Assembly (NCBI GenBank): GCA_009760855.2 | Contig: WPIO01000106.1 | Coordinates: 862,001 to 926,000 of the forward strand | DNA length: 64,000 nt | Origin: Cristatella mucedo | Lineage: Eukaryota > Bryozoa > Phylactolaemata > Cristatellidae | Direction of reading: 5' to 3' | Shown: positions 1-37,984 of the stretch, one piece after another | Layout: each line of letters begins with the position of its first letter | Numbering within the stretch: the stretch's first letter is position 1 | The notes under the pieces: model-generated | What the model was told of the DNA's origin: nothing | Seen by the model: the letters and a program-made list of their open reading frames with translations, nothing else | The model's database searches: none | Program-made: the position numbers and the translations under genes

Positions 1-2750
1 TACTAGGTCATGTTAGGGAGACGCTTGAGATTGGTAGCCTGAATTACAATACCTAGGATCCCTATACGTCGTAGTCTATGTATTCCATAAAAAGGTCATT
101 TGGTGCGCCGTTAACAATTATTTGTATGCTTTGGATGTAGTGCCGTGCGCACGCAGCAAACTCTTCCGGCTGTGGAAAAAACAGCTCAGCTTTAAAGGAC
201 GCGTAGCTGTTATCGAGTTGCTAGCGGTTTTTATTAATGTCGCGCTTTGCGACCGTCGTGCGACGCGTGCCCGTGTGAAGTCGCATTGCGGTTTCCGCGA
301 TGAATTATTAACCGTGCTGAGGAGCCGGTCTCACGGGCGAGGTGTGTCGCCGCCGGCTCCTTTTCCCGTCGCAGCCGTTTCCTCGTCAGCCGCACGACGC
401 GACGGCCCAGGCCTCGAGATGGTAGAGTACGTCGCGGCGGCGGACACCGCGCCGTGGCGCGAGGCGCGAAGCGCCGAAGGCTACCAGGTGCGCGGCGGCG
501 GCGGCGGCGCGCTCTAGCGCGAGCTCGCGCGCGTCGTCGAGCGGCGGCGAGTCTAGCGTGCTGCCTTCGCTGCGGCGGCGGTCGATCGTGCCTATTGAAG
601 CGGAGCGATAGCCCGCGCGCCCGCCTGCAGGGACGATTAGTCTCGACGCCGGCCGATTAGGCTCGGGCGGGCCGCAGATACGAGCGCGCGGCGGCGGCGA
701 GCATTGACATGCAAATCACCGGAGCTCTCGCTCACGCTGACCTCGCGCTGACCTCGCGTCCGACGGGGGGGGGGGCGGCGGCGGTCGCCGCTCATCCGGC
801 GGTAGCAGTAGGTCAGCGCTCGCCGCCGCCGTCGGCCGTCGCAGCAGCCGCGTTTGGGAGCACTCGCCGCGGTCGCTAGGCCAGACCCCCAGCTCTGATC
901 CTACGACCGCCGCCATTTGGTGGCCGCCGCAGTTCTAGAATGCTCGGAAGCTACGGAGTCGTCGCCATCATCGGCGTCATGTGGGCCGTCGTGGCCGTCG
1001 CCGCGTCCCTGCTGGGCTATCGCGCCTACCGGGCGCGCGCGCTCGGCTCCGCCTACTCAGCGGCACCGCCGCCGGCCGCCGACTGCGAGATGGTGCGGCT
1101 GGACCCGGCGGCGGGCCTCGGTCGCCGCGAGGCGCAAGCCATGCTCCAGGCTGCCTAGCAGCGTGCAGACGCCGCCTTGGAGGCGTCGTCCGTCGTAGTC
1201 GCGCGGTCGCACGTCATTCGGCGAATCGACGCCGCCGCCGCGACGGCCCCCCGCTCGTCGCGACGACAGCGTCCGGTATGAGCAGGCCTGCTGCGGAACT
1301 GAACTGCAGGCGCAGGCTGCTGCTGCTGCCGGACGCCGATTCTCGCGAACGGTCAATTTAGCAATCGCTGCTGCTGCGTCGGCAGTCATCCGCGCTCACA
1401 CGCAGCAGCGCCGCGCTTAGGTCACGCTGGCGTCCGCGGCGGCGCTGCCGCTCCGGCGGCGGCTCGTTACGGTCGCGGCGCTCGCCACCGCCGCCGGAGC
1501 GGTGTTGGCTCTCGTCCGTCGTCGACTCATTCGGACGTCTCGCGACTGGGCGCCATTCGTAGCCAACATGTAGACTGCGTTTCTCAACGCCTGAGCGTCA
1601 ACTTAATTTCGCACGCGCACCGCGCTTGCTTGTGCGGCGCCGGCGCTTGCGCGGCGCCGAAATGGGTTTCGCCGCTCGCGCCACCTAGGCCGCGGGTCAG
1701 CGATGGCGGCTGCCGGCGGCTTCCGGGCAGGTCGCCGCCGCCGGAGCGAGCGCTCCGCCGCCTCGCTATCGGCTCGGAGGCGAGAGCTCGTCGCCGGCGG
1801 CCGCGTCGTGGCGCACGCATCGTAACCGAGGAGATGGCGCGCGAGCTCGCGCAGAGCGACGTCAGCGAGCGTGCGCGCCGGCCGCGCTGGCCCGTGGCGA
1901 GGAGCCGCAAAGTAGCGCGTGGGGAGGGGCTGCCGCGGCTACCCGACCGAGCCGCGGCCGCGACGACCGGGCCGACGCTAATCCCGCTGGTGCAGTAGCC
2001 CATTGCTCTCGGCGCCCTCTCCCAGTGGCGGCGCCGGAGAAAAACCGATCGGCGGGCAGGCAGGACGCGGACAGCGAGCCCAATATCACGCAGGCGAGGC
2101 GGAAGATCGCGTCGCCTGCGCGGCGACGCTGGGTATTGCGATGGCGATATCAGTAGAGCGGCGACGTAACGACGTTACGTCGCCAGTCCCAGTCGACGCG
2201 CGACGAATGCGAGCGAAGCGAAGCTGAACCTTTGAACGACGGCTAGCGGCCTGTAGGTGCCGCCCCGACGCCGCGCAGGCCAATGCCGACAGTGGCAGGA
2301 CGCGGCAGCGGTGCGGAGGCGGCGCCCGTACCTTGGAGGCAGACGGGTGCGGGCAGGTCCGTAACGTAGAGATGTTGCAGAGCCCGTCGAGCCGCCCCGA
2401 AACTTCCGGCGAATCGGCGCCGGCTCGGAGACAGCGCTGGCCCGCCCCACCCGCAGGGGAATCGTTGCCGCCGTTGGCGGAGCCGCGTTGGCCGGCCGCC
2501 CCGCGGCGGAGGGAGCATCGGACGAAGCCGCAGGCAGCGGAAGTGGCGCTGCGAAAAGCCTAGGTGTCAACCGCTGTCCGCCAGGGGGAGCGTTCGTTGA
2601 GCGAATGTTCAGTGCTGCCATCTGGCGGACGCCAGCTGCTCCTGCGGCTGCAGCAGCTGGTCCTGCGGCTGCAGCAGCTGGAACAGCAGCCCAAACCGGA
2701 AACGGTCTCGCCAGCGTTTTACCCGAATGCCGCTAGTCGTAAGGCAATGC
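1..2750. promoter_or_regulatory. CpG-island-like GC-rich block
   Basis: Most of this block is very rich in CG, GCC and CGG, in sharp contrast to the AT-richer DNA after about 2750. Many long open frames on both strands are a by-product of the high GC and lack of stop codons, so I do not call them genes. Blocks like this in invertebrate genomes usually mark promoters and first exons. The only ORF with a believable protein character is at 940-1158. A tandem 21-bp unit (CCTGCGGCTGCAGCAGCTGGT type) lies at about 2640-2682. Which gene the block serves is not visible; it may belong to one that continues left of the window. Confidence 0.5.
940..1158 (+). CDS. possible small single-pass membrane protein (72 aa) or first exon
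   Basis: A true ATG starts a 72-codon frame in the GC-rich block. Residues about 6-26 (VVAIIGVMWAVVAVAASLLGY) are uniformly hydrophobic, followed by an arginine-rich stretch (RAYRARA) and an Ala/Pro-rich tail ending in TAG. A hydrophobic N-terminal anchor with a positive cytosolic flank fits a small signal-anchored membrane protein. The codons are GC-rich like the surrounding DNA, so composition is no help. A GTGCGG at the codon after GAGATG (about 1092) could be a splice donor, which would make this only the first exon. I do not recognise a family, and random ORFs of this length are common in such DNA, so support is modest. Confidence 0.3.
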   Translation: MLGSYGVVAIIGVMWAVVAVAASLLGYRAYRARALGSAYSAAPPPAADCEMVRLDPAAGLGRREAQAMLQAA

Positions 2751-2954
2751 CACCCAGAGCGCAGATTCCGCGCATGAGCGGTCGCAGCTACATAATTATG
2801 CGACGGCGTGCATACATGTCAGCACTGCATGCAGCGTGGGAGTTAATTGAGTTAGATATGCTTGAAGGGAATATGCACAGTACATTCTGGTGTATGGCAT
2901 TAATTAATTCCGTATTACCAGCTTACACAAAACATGAGTTTTCGTTAGGCTTAC

Positions 2955-3060
2955 TTATGCGCATGTCCTCGGCCGAAGTCTTCCGCTGCTTCATTTCCTG
3001 CAGCGTACTCGTCACCTCGGCCGCCATTTCCGCAAACTCGTCCAGCGAATAGCTGCATCC
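2955..3060 (-). CDS. possible coding exon, acidic helical segment
   Basis: On the minus strand an open frame reads SYSLDEFAEMAAEVTSTL and then QEMKQRKTSAEDMRI, followed at once by a good splice donor (A|GTAAGC, donor at 2954). The amino-acid pattern (charged, heptad-like, codon-biased) looks more like protein than the neighbouring frames. The upstream limit is uncertain: several AG sites lie between 3060 and 3180. It sits downstream of the MSH4 polyadenylation signal on the same strand, so it would belong to another gene. I do not recognise the protein. Confidence 0.25.
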
Positions 3061-4011
3061 GGTGCGCCGGCGGCGGCTGTGGACGACTTGAGGCTGAGCT
3101 TAGGTTCTCAGCCAGGTGACCGCAATCTGGGGCGCCGCGAGTGCTTAGAGGAGAAGTGCCGAGAAATAGGCTCAGCTCAGCTCAGAGCAGCGAGCGTTGT
3201 TCTCTTGGGCTCATGGATTATGGAAATTATGGTCACGCCGAGTCACGTCCACGCGTCTCTTCTAGGTACGGGCAATTTCGGCTCGCTAGTTTGGGTGGCA
3301 ACTCCCCTTCCAGAGCATTATTAGCCTGAAGCATTCCATCATCTGGCCATGCACACTGATCCCTTCTGGGGTCGCCAGTTTAGTCGCCACAAGCTGCTGA
3401 CCAGTTACTTAAGGGGCGGCTTAGTATCTCCGAGACGACGTCCTACCGGACTCAGGCCACGAAGACGACGAAGCTAACGCTTTGCCGCTCGTCGGAAAGA
3501 AAGAATAGAGAAAGAAGCCGCCGCATATACGATCTAATGCAAGCGTCGATTGCCTCCTCCTCCTCCTCCTCCTTCACATGTATGCCGCAAAGTCTCGGGA
3601 GCCGATACGAGAGCTGGATGTGCATATACACGACCGGCTGCCGAGCAAGCCGCGAGATATAAGTGGGAATCGTTCGTTTTCAACGTGCAGTTCCACGTCC
3701 AAGCATCTCGCGTAGCTTGAAAGCGCCGCCGAATGAGGTCATTCGACGGGCCGGCGGCTGACGTGTAGCGCTCCTGCTTCTACTCCCAGCTTCGCCGCTA
3801 TTTACTTAAGCGAGTACGATGCGCTCGATCGTGCAGCCTTGGCTGAAAACTGTTACGACCGCCGCAGCCAGCCAACTTGTGCTCGAAAGCCAGGTCCGCG
3901 CGCGCGCGATGCAAACAGGAAGCAAACCGTTAGAGAACCACTGTTGGGTGACGAAAACTCGCTAAATGTTGCAATGCAGCTAGCCATGCCGCTTTACGAA
4001 CGGAATTTCGA
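3061..4011. other. no gene recognised
   Basis: This stretch has a short (TCC)n run at about 3553-3573 and an ATATAAG TATA-like motif at about 3656, but no conserved ORF. I see no basis for a gene call. Confidence 0.5.

Positions 4012-4079
<68 letters not shown>
4012..4079. repeat. (AGCC)n tetranucleotide microsatellite
   Basis: About 17 uninterrupted AGCC units. Its apparent coding in both directions (ASQP / WLAG repeats) is an artefact of the repeat. Confidence 0.95.
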
Positions 4080-4111
4080 GTGGTGCCAGTAAAGGAAACT
4101 CGTGGCTGATT

Positions 4112-4268
4112 TAAGAGTCTCATTTGTTTAGCGGCAGAAGAGCCTCGGCAGCTATTACCGCCGCTTGCGCTTGGCAATAAAAGGGTCGTGCAACTGCGGG
4201 ATTCGAACCCACGACCACGGCCGTAAAAGAGCGAGCACCTAGCCTCCAGGGCTATCGCATCGGCCCGC
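4112..4268 (-). mobile_element. SINE family B copy (tRNA-derived)
   Basis: Read on the minus strand: a tRNA-like head with a Pol III B box GGTTCGAATCC, then a body with TTGCC...GGCGGTAATAGC, then GCTCTTCTGCCGC and an AATGAGACTC end. It matches the copies at 8813-8986, 28624-28790 and 30769-30935. It lies just beyond the MSH4 3' end. Confidence 0.75.
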
Positions 4269-4543
4269 AGCGAGCGCACGAGTCGCAGCTAGATTGGGCG
4301 CGGCGGGCTCCGCCCAGTGGCGGAGCGACCGATAGGATCAATGCCAAGGCTTGATTCGTAGGAACGTAGGGCGCGTGTACGCAGCCGCACTGACTTTTCT
4401 CTAACCTCCCTGAGAACCTAGCTGTCGGCTCCCAGCCATAACGGCTCAAAGAACTAGTTCCCGAATGGTCAGTACGCGTTTTTTTTTATTAATATATATA
4501 CATTGCTACATAATATATACAGTGTTTTCAGAGTGAAAATTCG

Positions 4544-4549
4544 TTTATT
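4544..4549 (-). terminator. MSH4 polyadenylation signal AATAAA
   Basis: The hexamer AATAAA reads on the minus strand about 110 bases past the MSH4 stop codon (4662-4664), a normal spacing for an animal 3' UTR, and is followed by T-rich DNA. Confidence 0.6.
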
Positions 4550-4661
4550 TTTATGATCGGACAGGAGAAAATGAAGGCACGCACGCTTCCATTGTCGGCG
4601 CCATTGCGAACTCCAATTGGAACTAAATGACTGCCCCAGCCGAAATAGTTATCGTTCCTTT

Positions 4662-30607
<25,946 letters not shown>

Positions 30608-30768
30608 CTGAAAAAACGATCTCGCACATGATATGGCTTCCACTTAGAATCGTGGCATTTCATGAACAATGCAAAGCTTCCTCCATCTCTTTCAAGCGGC
30701 ATTCGGCAGACGAAGACACACTTCCATGGCTCTTTAGCAAGCTCTTGGTTTGACACGAAAAAATACAA

Positions 30769-30935
30769 GCTGATTTAACAGCCTCTTTTTTGTATAGCAA
30801 CAGAAGATCCTTTACGGCTACCACCAGTGCTTGCAGCGGCAATAAAGAATCGCCCACCACAGGATTCGAACCCACAACCTCGGGACCGAGATTGTGAAAA
30901 GCAGCCGCCTTACCTAGTGTGCCATCACGGGAAAC
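30769..30935 (-). mobile_element. SINE family B copy
   Basis: Minus strand, B box GGTTCGAATCC and the family body; AT-rich end at 30770. About 160 bases upstream of MSH4 exon 1 in the transcript. Confidence 0.8.
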
Positions 30936-31044
30936 CCTGTCCTTGAACAGGTGGCAAAAACGTGGCTGCTGCAACCGCCAAACATTAGTGTTAAAAGTAG
31001 ATACATTCGTTTAGCTACCAAAGACCTAGCTTGCACTAAGGCAC

Positions 31045-31321
<277 letters not shown>

Positions 31322-31704
31322 GAGAAAGAGAAAAAGAGAGTGGGCGTCCACACAGCCTCTGCTTGTGACGAATAAGATGGCGAGCCTGTTCGCTCCCTCT
31401 AAGGAACAGAACGGCTGCTATGGTTGTCGTCACTTGCGAGAGTAAACAAATCACAAACCGGTGCAATCGATGGCATCGTGCTACGTGATTCTTATCACTC
31501 AGCAATTTTGCGGGTTTGAAATGAGTCGCAGAAGCAGAGAATTTAAATTGAAAAGAGCCAGAGCTTCACCTTTCTACAAGGCACATGCTTTAGTGTAACA
31601 GAATTGCTGATTTGTTTTCATCAAAGGCTTCAGTTTTTTCGGAAATCACCACTATCCAAAGACCTGAAGCCATATGGGATATAAAGTAATAATGATAACA
31701 ACAA

Positions 31705-31870
31705 CAACAGTAGTAATAAAAAAGTAATACATTTGATATAGCTCCCTCAGAGAACTCAATCTCTTTCTAGACACTTTTAAACTCAATCTTTTTCTAGGGT
31801 ACTTTAAATTTGCTGCAAAGGAAGCACGATCGAATGGTTAGTGGTAGCATGCTAGTAAACTGCAATCGAG
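31705..31870 (-). mobile_element. LINE-A 3' tail, partly duplicated
   Basis: Reverse-complement hairpin tail; the AACTCAATCTTTTTCTAG piece occurs twice in a row (31755-31800), so the terminal hairpin is duplicated here. Confidence 0.7.
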
Positions 31871-33104
31871 TGGTAAATACGAAGGAATCCAGTGACGTTG
31901 ACAATCCGGCTGCCACTTTAACTACTTTGGGCTACAGTGGTGACCGTGGCCCCCCTCTCCCCCCCCCCCTGCTTAGACTGCCGTGCTTCGTGCCGAGCGG
32001 CTTCTCTCTCTCAGGTGCACGCACCGACGACGTTGGCAGAGCTCAGGTCCCGCGGAGTGGCTGCTGCCACCCTCGGAGTGTCGCTCGTGCCGGATGTGGT
32101 CGTGCAGGAAGCACCGCCAAGGGTGCGCAACCTTGGCGTCTTGCCTGACCACGGCGTGCTCCTCGCACCGCCGCGCGAAGGTGCAGTCGAGGCCGCCGAG
32201 CTGCAAGATGCACACGTGCAGAAGCGCCCTCAAAAGCAGCCCGAGCGGCAGCAGCCAAGGGCGACGCAGCGGTCAAGAGTGCAGCAAAGCCTGCAGGTCA
32301 AGAAGAGCGAAGAGCCTGCAGGTCAAGAAGAGCGCAGCAGAGCCTGCAGAGTGTGAGAGCAGCGAGACGAAGTTTTCAGTGAAGACAGACAGAAGAAAAT
32401 CTTTCGTCGTGAAGACAGACAGAAGAAAAAGCGGCGCACAAAGAAGAGGCAGTGCAGCCGGCAGAGTGCAGTCGGATGACCGAAGAGCTAAAACGCAGCG
32501 GTCGCCGCACTAAAATTATTGGGCGGCAGGAGCTTTCGACGAGAGACACAGGCCCACGAAGAGGTCGCAAAGTCCTTGAGCAGCAGTTTCGGCACCGCCC
32601 AGTCAGCCGCCGGGCACTGCACCAGTGTGCGGTCACTCGCTCGCTCGCCCGCCGCACGGAGCACGTGCTCCATGCGGGCGCCGCTTGCTCTCTGGCAGCA
32701 GTCCCTACATAACAAGGATCCGCCAAATGCTACCGCGACGAGCGACGTTTGCTTTAAGCATCTTTAAAATAGTGAACAGTCTTAACTGCTCAAAGGTTAG
32801 ATACATTGTTGGCTCAGGAAAAAAAGGCGGAGGTCACGCACAGCACGTAGGGGAGAGCATTTCTCTGCTCGTCGTCACTCCTAGCTGGACTTGGCTGCCG
32901 TGTGTCAGCTTGGGTGTTAAGCTCACAGGTTCATTTATCTCGCTAATATGGTTAAAACCCTCATCTGATGACATTCTTTCGCTTGCCTACCAGCCCAGCA
33001 GCCTGGTTAGTGAGGCGAGTTAGCCAGCCTACTCGCCAGTTTGCATCTTTTGTCAGAAGGGTAGCCTTTAGATTAAAGTTACTTTAAGAAATAAATAGGT
33101 TGCA

Positions 33105-33256
33105 TGCTGACCCTGTGCATGTCACCCCTAACCATGTTATTCATTTTGTTTGTTTTTCAAGCATGATTTTACTTACAATTTAATTGCATTTCCCTTTGCA
33201 GCAAATGTAAAGCGCCTAGAAAGAGATTGAGTTCTCTGAGGGCGCTTTATCAAGTA

Positions 33257-33300
<44 letters not shown>
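33105..33300 (+). mobile_element. LINE-A 3' end
   Basis: Starts near CCCTGTGCATGTCACCCCTA ACC, then GCAGCAAATGTAAAGCGCCT AGAAAGAGATTGAGTTCTCT GAGGGCGCTTTATCAAG and a long (ATT)n. A clear consensus-like copy. Confidence 0.85.
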
Positions 33301-33579
33301 GGTCTCGCTGTCGGATCAATTCCATCGCTCAGTACTCGAGGCGCCAAAAGTAGGGAGCTGAAACCAGCTGAAACAAAATTTCTGCGATCATAGCTATCAG
33401 TGAGAGCTGCTCATTTGCAGAGCCAAGGCGGGCATGGGGCAGGGGGCAGCTGCCCTAAGCCTGCCACCTTGGCTCTGCAGCCTCTGCTTACGTGTCTCTT
33501 CACAGCTGTTTTATAGAAACTAGGACGCGGCCGAGCCCAGCGAGAGCTGTAAATGTAAAGTGCCTAGAAAGAGATCGAG

Positions 33580-33985
33580 TTCTCCAATGGCACAACAAAA
33601 ATGCTTCAGCCTTTCCATTCCTCCGCTTAAAGAACGTTGGCGACAGAAGCTTTAGCTCTGCAGGTCCTAGGCTGTGGAATTCGCTTCCACGATTTTTATG
33701 CAACGACAACTACTCTCTTGCTGCCGACTATGGCTCATCCTTTTCAGCGGTCCTGAGCTGCTAATTCCATGTTACTCGCTACCTCAACTGCTCATCTGAC
33801 TCTGCTATGCTTCCCACTTTCTCTTTGCTACGTGAGACGAAGTCTGTTAGCTACCGAATGCGTACCGAAAGCTGCTTAGGCTGTGAGAGAAAGCGTTATA
33901 AAAAACCCTCCTGCGTAACACCACCTAGTCTTTACGGCTTTGTGAAGTTACAGACAGAGATACATTACATTATTATAACGATTAG
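33580..33985 (+). mobile_element. LINE-B 3' end
   Basis: Plus-strand reading AFPFLRLKNVGDRSFSSAGP RLWNSLPRFL and the noncoding end CACCACCTAGTCTTTACGGC...ACATTACATTATTATAA. Good copy of the family end. Confidence 0.8.
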
Positions 33986-34204
33986 TATTATAATAATTAT
34001 TCTTGTTAGGTAAATAAGGATGCCGGTGCTAAAAGCAGAGGCTCGAACAGTGATGCAATGATGCGAAAGACAAGTGAACGGATGCAAGAGGTTGCACACT
34101 AGTCTGTCTCGATGCTTACAGTAAGGTTCTTCTTTCTATCTTTCCTTTCTCTACCATAGTTTATCTGAGTTAGGAACCTCCGACCCCCTACCTGGGTCTT
34201 TGCC

Positions 34205-34310
34205 CATATCCAGGATGCTTGCACTTCACGACCGTACAGGTCACGGGTTCGAGTCCCGCTGCAGGCAACTCCTGATTGCCCACTGAAATCGGGGTGGTAG
34301 CCATTTTCTC
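34205..34310 (+). mobile_element. SINE family B head fragment
   Basis: Contains GGGTTCGAGTCCCGCTGCAG and ATTGCCCACTGAAATCGGGG TGG, matching the B-box region of the family. Confidence 0.6.
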
Positions 34311-34755
34311 CCGATGTCCAGCCTTTGATGGCTATCCTTACCTAGACACTTCCATTATCCGGGCACTGGGCACATCTGAGCGATACTCGACTTCGTTATT
34401 TGCTTATTCACTCAAGCCCATGATCACAGCTTACACCTCCTGTTACGATCCACTCATTTACCCGAGTTTATGCGGACACTTGGGCTCTGAGTCCAAAATA
34501 TGTCCACACAAATTCTAAGGCATCCAGTTGCAGCCGATAGTATTATCGGACAGTACTGCAGTTGCTCACACGGGGACAACAGTGCTACAAAAGTCAAAGA
34601 GACCTGGGCAGTCTCTCGTATGGCAGCTGTAAAGGCGTGACCGTGAGGCCTGAAGCGGAATGCTGCTTCGGAGGCAATCTGTTGCAACCCTATCAGCACG
34701 AGTAGGCATCCGACTGAAACGAGCAAGACACAGCAGCGAAGCTCCTGCCCCTCAC

Positions 34756-34930
34756 CGGTAAACGAACGGCCTTAAGTTTGGAGTGCTCGTCTTCGGAGGG
34801 CGGATCGCCGAGGAGAAGCTGGTCGATGCCGAGCTGTCGGCACTGGTTGTAAACATCGTGTCTGCAAATGGCAGCACGAGTCGTGACCTATCGCTGCTGC
34901 CGTCCGACGGAGCTTGTGCAGAAGTTGCTA
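34756..34930 (-). CDS. candidate MSH4 N-terminal exon (Ser/Thr-rich)
   Basis: A minus-strand open segment between a CCCTGCAG acceptor and a G|GTGAGG donor, reading VATSAQAPSDGSSDRSRLVL and later SSAIRPPKTSTPNLRPF. Its Ser/Pro/Thr-rich, disordered character resembles the variable N-terminal arm of MSH4, and position and strand fit. However it leaves in phase 2 while exon 1 needs phase 1, so at least one more exon would be needed. Could be chance. Confidence 0.25.
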
Positions 34931-34945
34931 CTGCAGGGAACAAAT

Positions 34946-34946
<1 letters not shown>

Positions 34947-35032
<86 letters not shown>

Positions 35033-35043
35033 ATCTATCTATC
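34947..35043. repeat. (CT)n microsatellite
   Basis: About 45 CT units then CTAT units. On the minus strand it reads GA, so it is not a polypyrimidine tract for MSH4. Confidence 0.97.
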
Positions 35044-35324
35044 TCTACACTGAGGAGCAGTAGTGGACAAAAGAGGAAGGTGGAAAATGGGCTGGTCTGA
35101 TTTTCTCATCACACCAATTCCCCGAGAGTGACTCTGCCGAAGGCAAGCTTCGCGGCGGTTGCTACTCTTATCGCTATGCAAAACTAGGTGCTGCGAGTGC
35201 CTTTGCATCGAGCGGGACTTTTTCGGACCCATCAAGCATCGTTGGGCAAGCAACTTCAGACCACGTCTGGCCTAATGTAGTTCGCCGGGAGTTTGGCAGC
35301 TGCTTAAATAAAATAAATATAAAT

Positions 35325-35482
35325 ATTATTCATTTTTATAGCACGCTAAGAGAGCATAATCCCTATTCAGGCGCTTCAAATATGCCACGGGGCTCAAGCC
35401 CACGACTCGGTCATTATATGCTTGCAGGTCGACATCGGTCGTTGAAGGCGAGTGCCTTAACCACTGGGCCAAGCCGGCGCTT
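35325..35482 (-). mobile_element. SINE family A copy
   Basis: Minus strand: GGCTTGGCCCAGTGGTTAAG head, GTGGGCTTGAGCCCCGTGGC B box, and a TGAAGCGCCTGAATAGGGAT tail with AT-rich end. Slightly longer between the boxes. Confidence 0.75.
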
Positions 35483-35599
35483 TTGCGTTCGGGGCCGGCT
35501 CACGTTCGGAGCTGGCTCAACGCTGCGCTAACGATTAACTGAATTTATACATCATACAATTTACGCGGCGAATTTAATTTTGACGGACAGAAGTGGCCT

Positions 35600-36600
35600 G
35601 AAGGCAATTTACAAGCGCCCTGCAGGGAGAGGGCTTGTCTCGAGGGGCGTTCATCGGCAATCGATTGCTTTTGAATCGATTGCTTTTGAATCTGGACTCA
35701 ACGAGGCAGGCTGGTCGAGAGAAGTCCAGACGGCGAAGACGCACCCGCTCCGATACGGACGCGCGACAGCGTAGTCGCTTTCCTCATCTTGACCTAGCGG
35801 CGAGCGTGGCCGGAGATTGCGGGGCGAGACCCCGCCCCCTCCCACCAGCCGTCTGCTTCTTTCTGACGGCTGCAACGGTGCAGGGCGGGAAGCGAAGAGG
35901 CGGGATGGAGCTGACAGCAGAAGGCCCACCGGAAAAGCGAGGAGCCTAACAAAGCATTTACGCGGACCGCTCGCTTAACTCCGTGTGCTTACATTTTCCG
36001 CTCAGGCAACGCTGTGTGTCGAAGTGGCGCGGCGCTGCGCCACATAACGCGGCGGCGGCGGCAGCGGACAGAAGGTCAGCGGCTGCAGCGAACGCCACTT
36101 GCGCGAGCTGCATGACGGAGCGTCGCTCACCAAGCTGCGCTGTTGCGCGTGGCTGAGTCGGAATGGCCGGCGAGCGGCTTCCGCTTTGAAGGAGCCAGTT
36201 AACAAAAAAAGACGCTGGCTGAATTAGGAGGCCGCCCAGCCGCGAGTCGTTTCGGTGCCTTCCGCAGGCGAGAGCGCCAGCTGAGGCTGGTCGGGCAGCG
36301 CTCGCGCCCCTCCATGCTACTGTATTACCTCCCCTTGCCCGTGCAAAGCTTATCGCTGCAGTCGCTACTGGATGCTTCCGTTGATTGCTGTAGCGTTCTA
36401 AGCGGCGGTCAACCGTATGAGGCGCTTCTGATCAGGTTTTGGCGGCTGCCGCAGGCTTGCAATAGCAGTGCCTGCGAAGCGCTCAGCAGCTGACGGAAGC
36501 TGCGCGCTATCGAAATGGGTCGAAATGCTTTTTCGCTAGAAGCGCGGGGGCCGCATTTACGTGTAGGGGCGATTAGTGCATGAAGTCCGCTGGAGGAATG
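35600..36600. promoter_or_regulatory. GC-rich block, possible divergent promoter MSH4/LRRC42
   Basis: CG-dense DNA with open frames on both strands, located between the 5' side of MSH4 (minus) and LRRC42 (plus). A 15-bp tandem (AATCGATTGCTTTTG twice) lies at about 35658-35690. The role as a shared promoter is inferred from position and composition only. Confidence 0.35.
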
Positions 36601-37130
36601 TATGCGGGTTATTTCAATATCCTTTTATCAGCGTCCGCAACTTGTGCAAACCTCAAACTGCTCGTCTGGTCTGTCGTGGACGGCGTAACTGCCACGCCAC
36701 GCCACCTTTGTCTGAGCTTCAACAGATTCCTGTCAAGCATAGAGTCGATTTTAAAGTCCCCCAGTTTGTTTTTCAGGTCACTTCACTCGCTTGCGCAGGC
36801 CTAACTTCTCGACATCCCTGTTCCTCCAGTGTTCTCTCGCATTAAAGAACTTAAAAACACATCTATTTAGGACAGCATTTAGTGGGTCCCTGTGATTTGT
36901 CCTTTATGTGCTTATGCGTACTGACACTGTGCATGCTGCCACTAACCACATTTACATGCTGACCCTGTGCATGTCACCCCTAACCATGTTATTCATTTGG
37001 TTTGTTTATCATGCATGATATTACTCACCATTCAATTGCATTTCCCTTTGCAGCAAATGTACAGCGCCTAGAAAGAGATTGAGTTCTCTGAGGGCGCTTT
37101 ATCAAGTGCAGTATTATTATTATTATTACC
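36600..37130 (+). mobile_element. LINE-A 3' half, internally decayed
   Basis: Partial reading RLVCRGRRNCHATPPLSELQ and VDFKVPQFVFQVTSLA (RT C-terminal), then the noncoding end with hairpin and (ATT)n at 37053-37128. Confidence 0.75.
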
Positions 37131-37134
37131 CCCG

Positions 37135-37575
37135 TTCCTCACCGCATGATCATCTCGCAGTTTGTCGAACTAAATTTAGTATCCACCGAGAGCCTGGAGC
37201 TTGCTTAAGGTTACAGCTACTACTGGCACTGACTTTACATCCTTTAAGTCTTAAGCTAAGGACCCATCTGTTCCAATTAGCTTCCTCTTCACCCGAGTGA
37301 ACTTTCTAGTCTTTTTTTGTTCCGCTGTACCTCACGTGCGTTCCTGCAAATTACCCAGAGCATGCTTTAGCCATTGTTCTCTCTAACCGGTGGCCACGGG
37401 TGCCTTCGTGTTTGCTTTAGTATGCCAGCCTAAGCATGATGCCTGTATTTGCATGCTTGATCACGGGCATGTCGCTAATCTCAGGGGTACGGACTCTCTA
37501 GCAGTCGCAAAGACACCTGGATAGAGAATAATTTCTCTTAGAGTGCTACAAAAAACCTTTTATTATTATTTTAAC
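37135..37575 (+). mobile_element. retroelement 3' fragment with SINE-A-type tail
   Basis: Ends AAAGACACCTGGATAGAGAA TAATTTCTCTTAGAGTGCTA C then A/T-rich repeats. The tail is nearer to SINE family A than LINE-A, so it may be the source LINE subfamily. Confidence 0.45.
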
Positions 37576-37984
37576 ATTCTTGTTATGCATTAGCCTCACT
37601 GAGGAGGCTTGCAACTAAATGGCAAGTGCGTACACGTAAACTCGAGGGGCATACGCGGAAGATGCAGCTGTGTACTACAATAGCAAATTTTGAAACGCAC
37701 CTGAGTAAAAATTTTCAGGAAAAAAGAGGTGGCTTCTCTTCTCTGCTCGAGAAAAATCTTCCATTTTAGGATGTGGCTATTTCCTCGATTTGCCTCGGCG
37801 GCTTGCCGAGTAATCGCTTTTTAGGAAACGTCGTGGCGTCGTTTTTCCTTAATGCAAACTGAAGGCCACCTCGCATTTTTTCCCGCTCGGTTGCGCTCGG
37901 TGGGCAAGGTGAAAGCTGCTAGCGTCAACAGCCAAGCACCGGCCTACCATAAGACTACGTTGTGGAACCAACGTACCGACTCCG

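Noticed and set aside
454-2736. Many long overlapping ORFs on both strands in the first 2.7 kb
   Set aside because: They are Arg/Ala/Pro-rich, overlap each other in all frames, and follow from CG-rich, stop-poor DNA. Only 940-1158 shows any protein-like feature.
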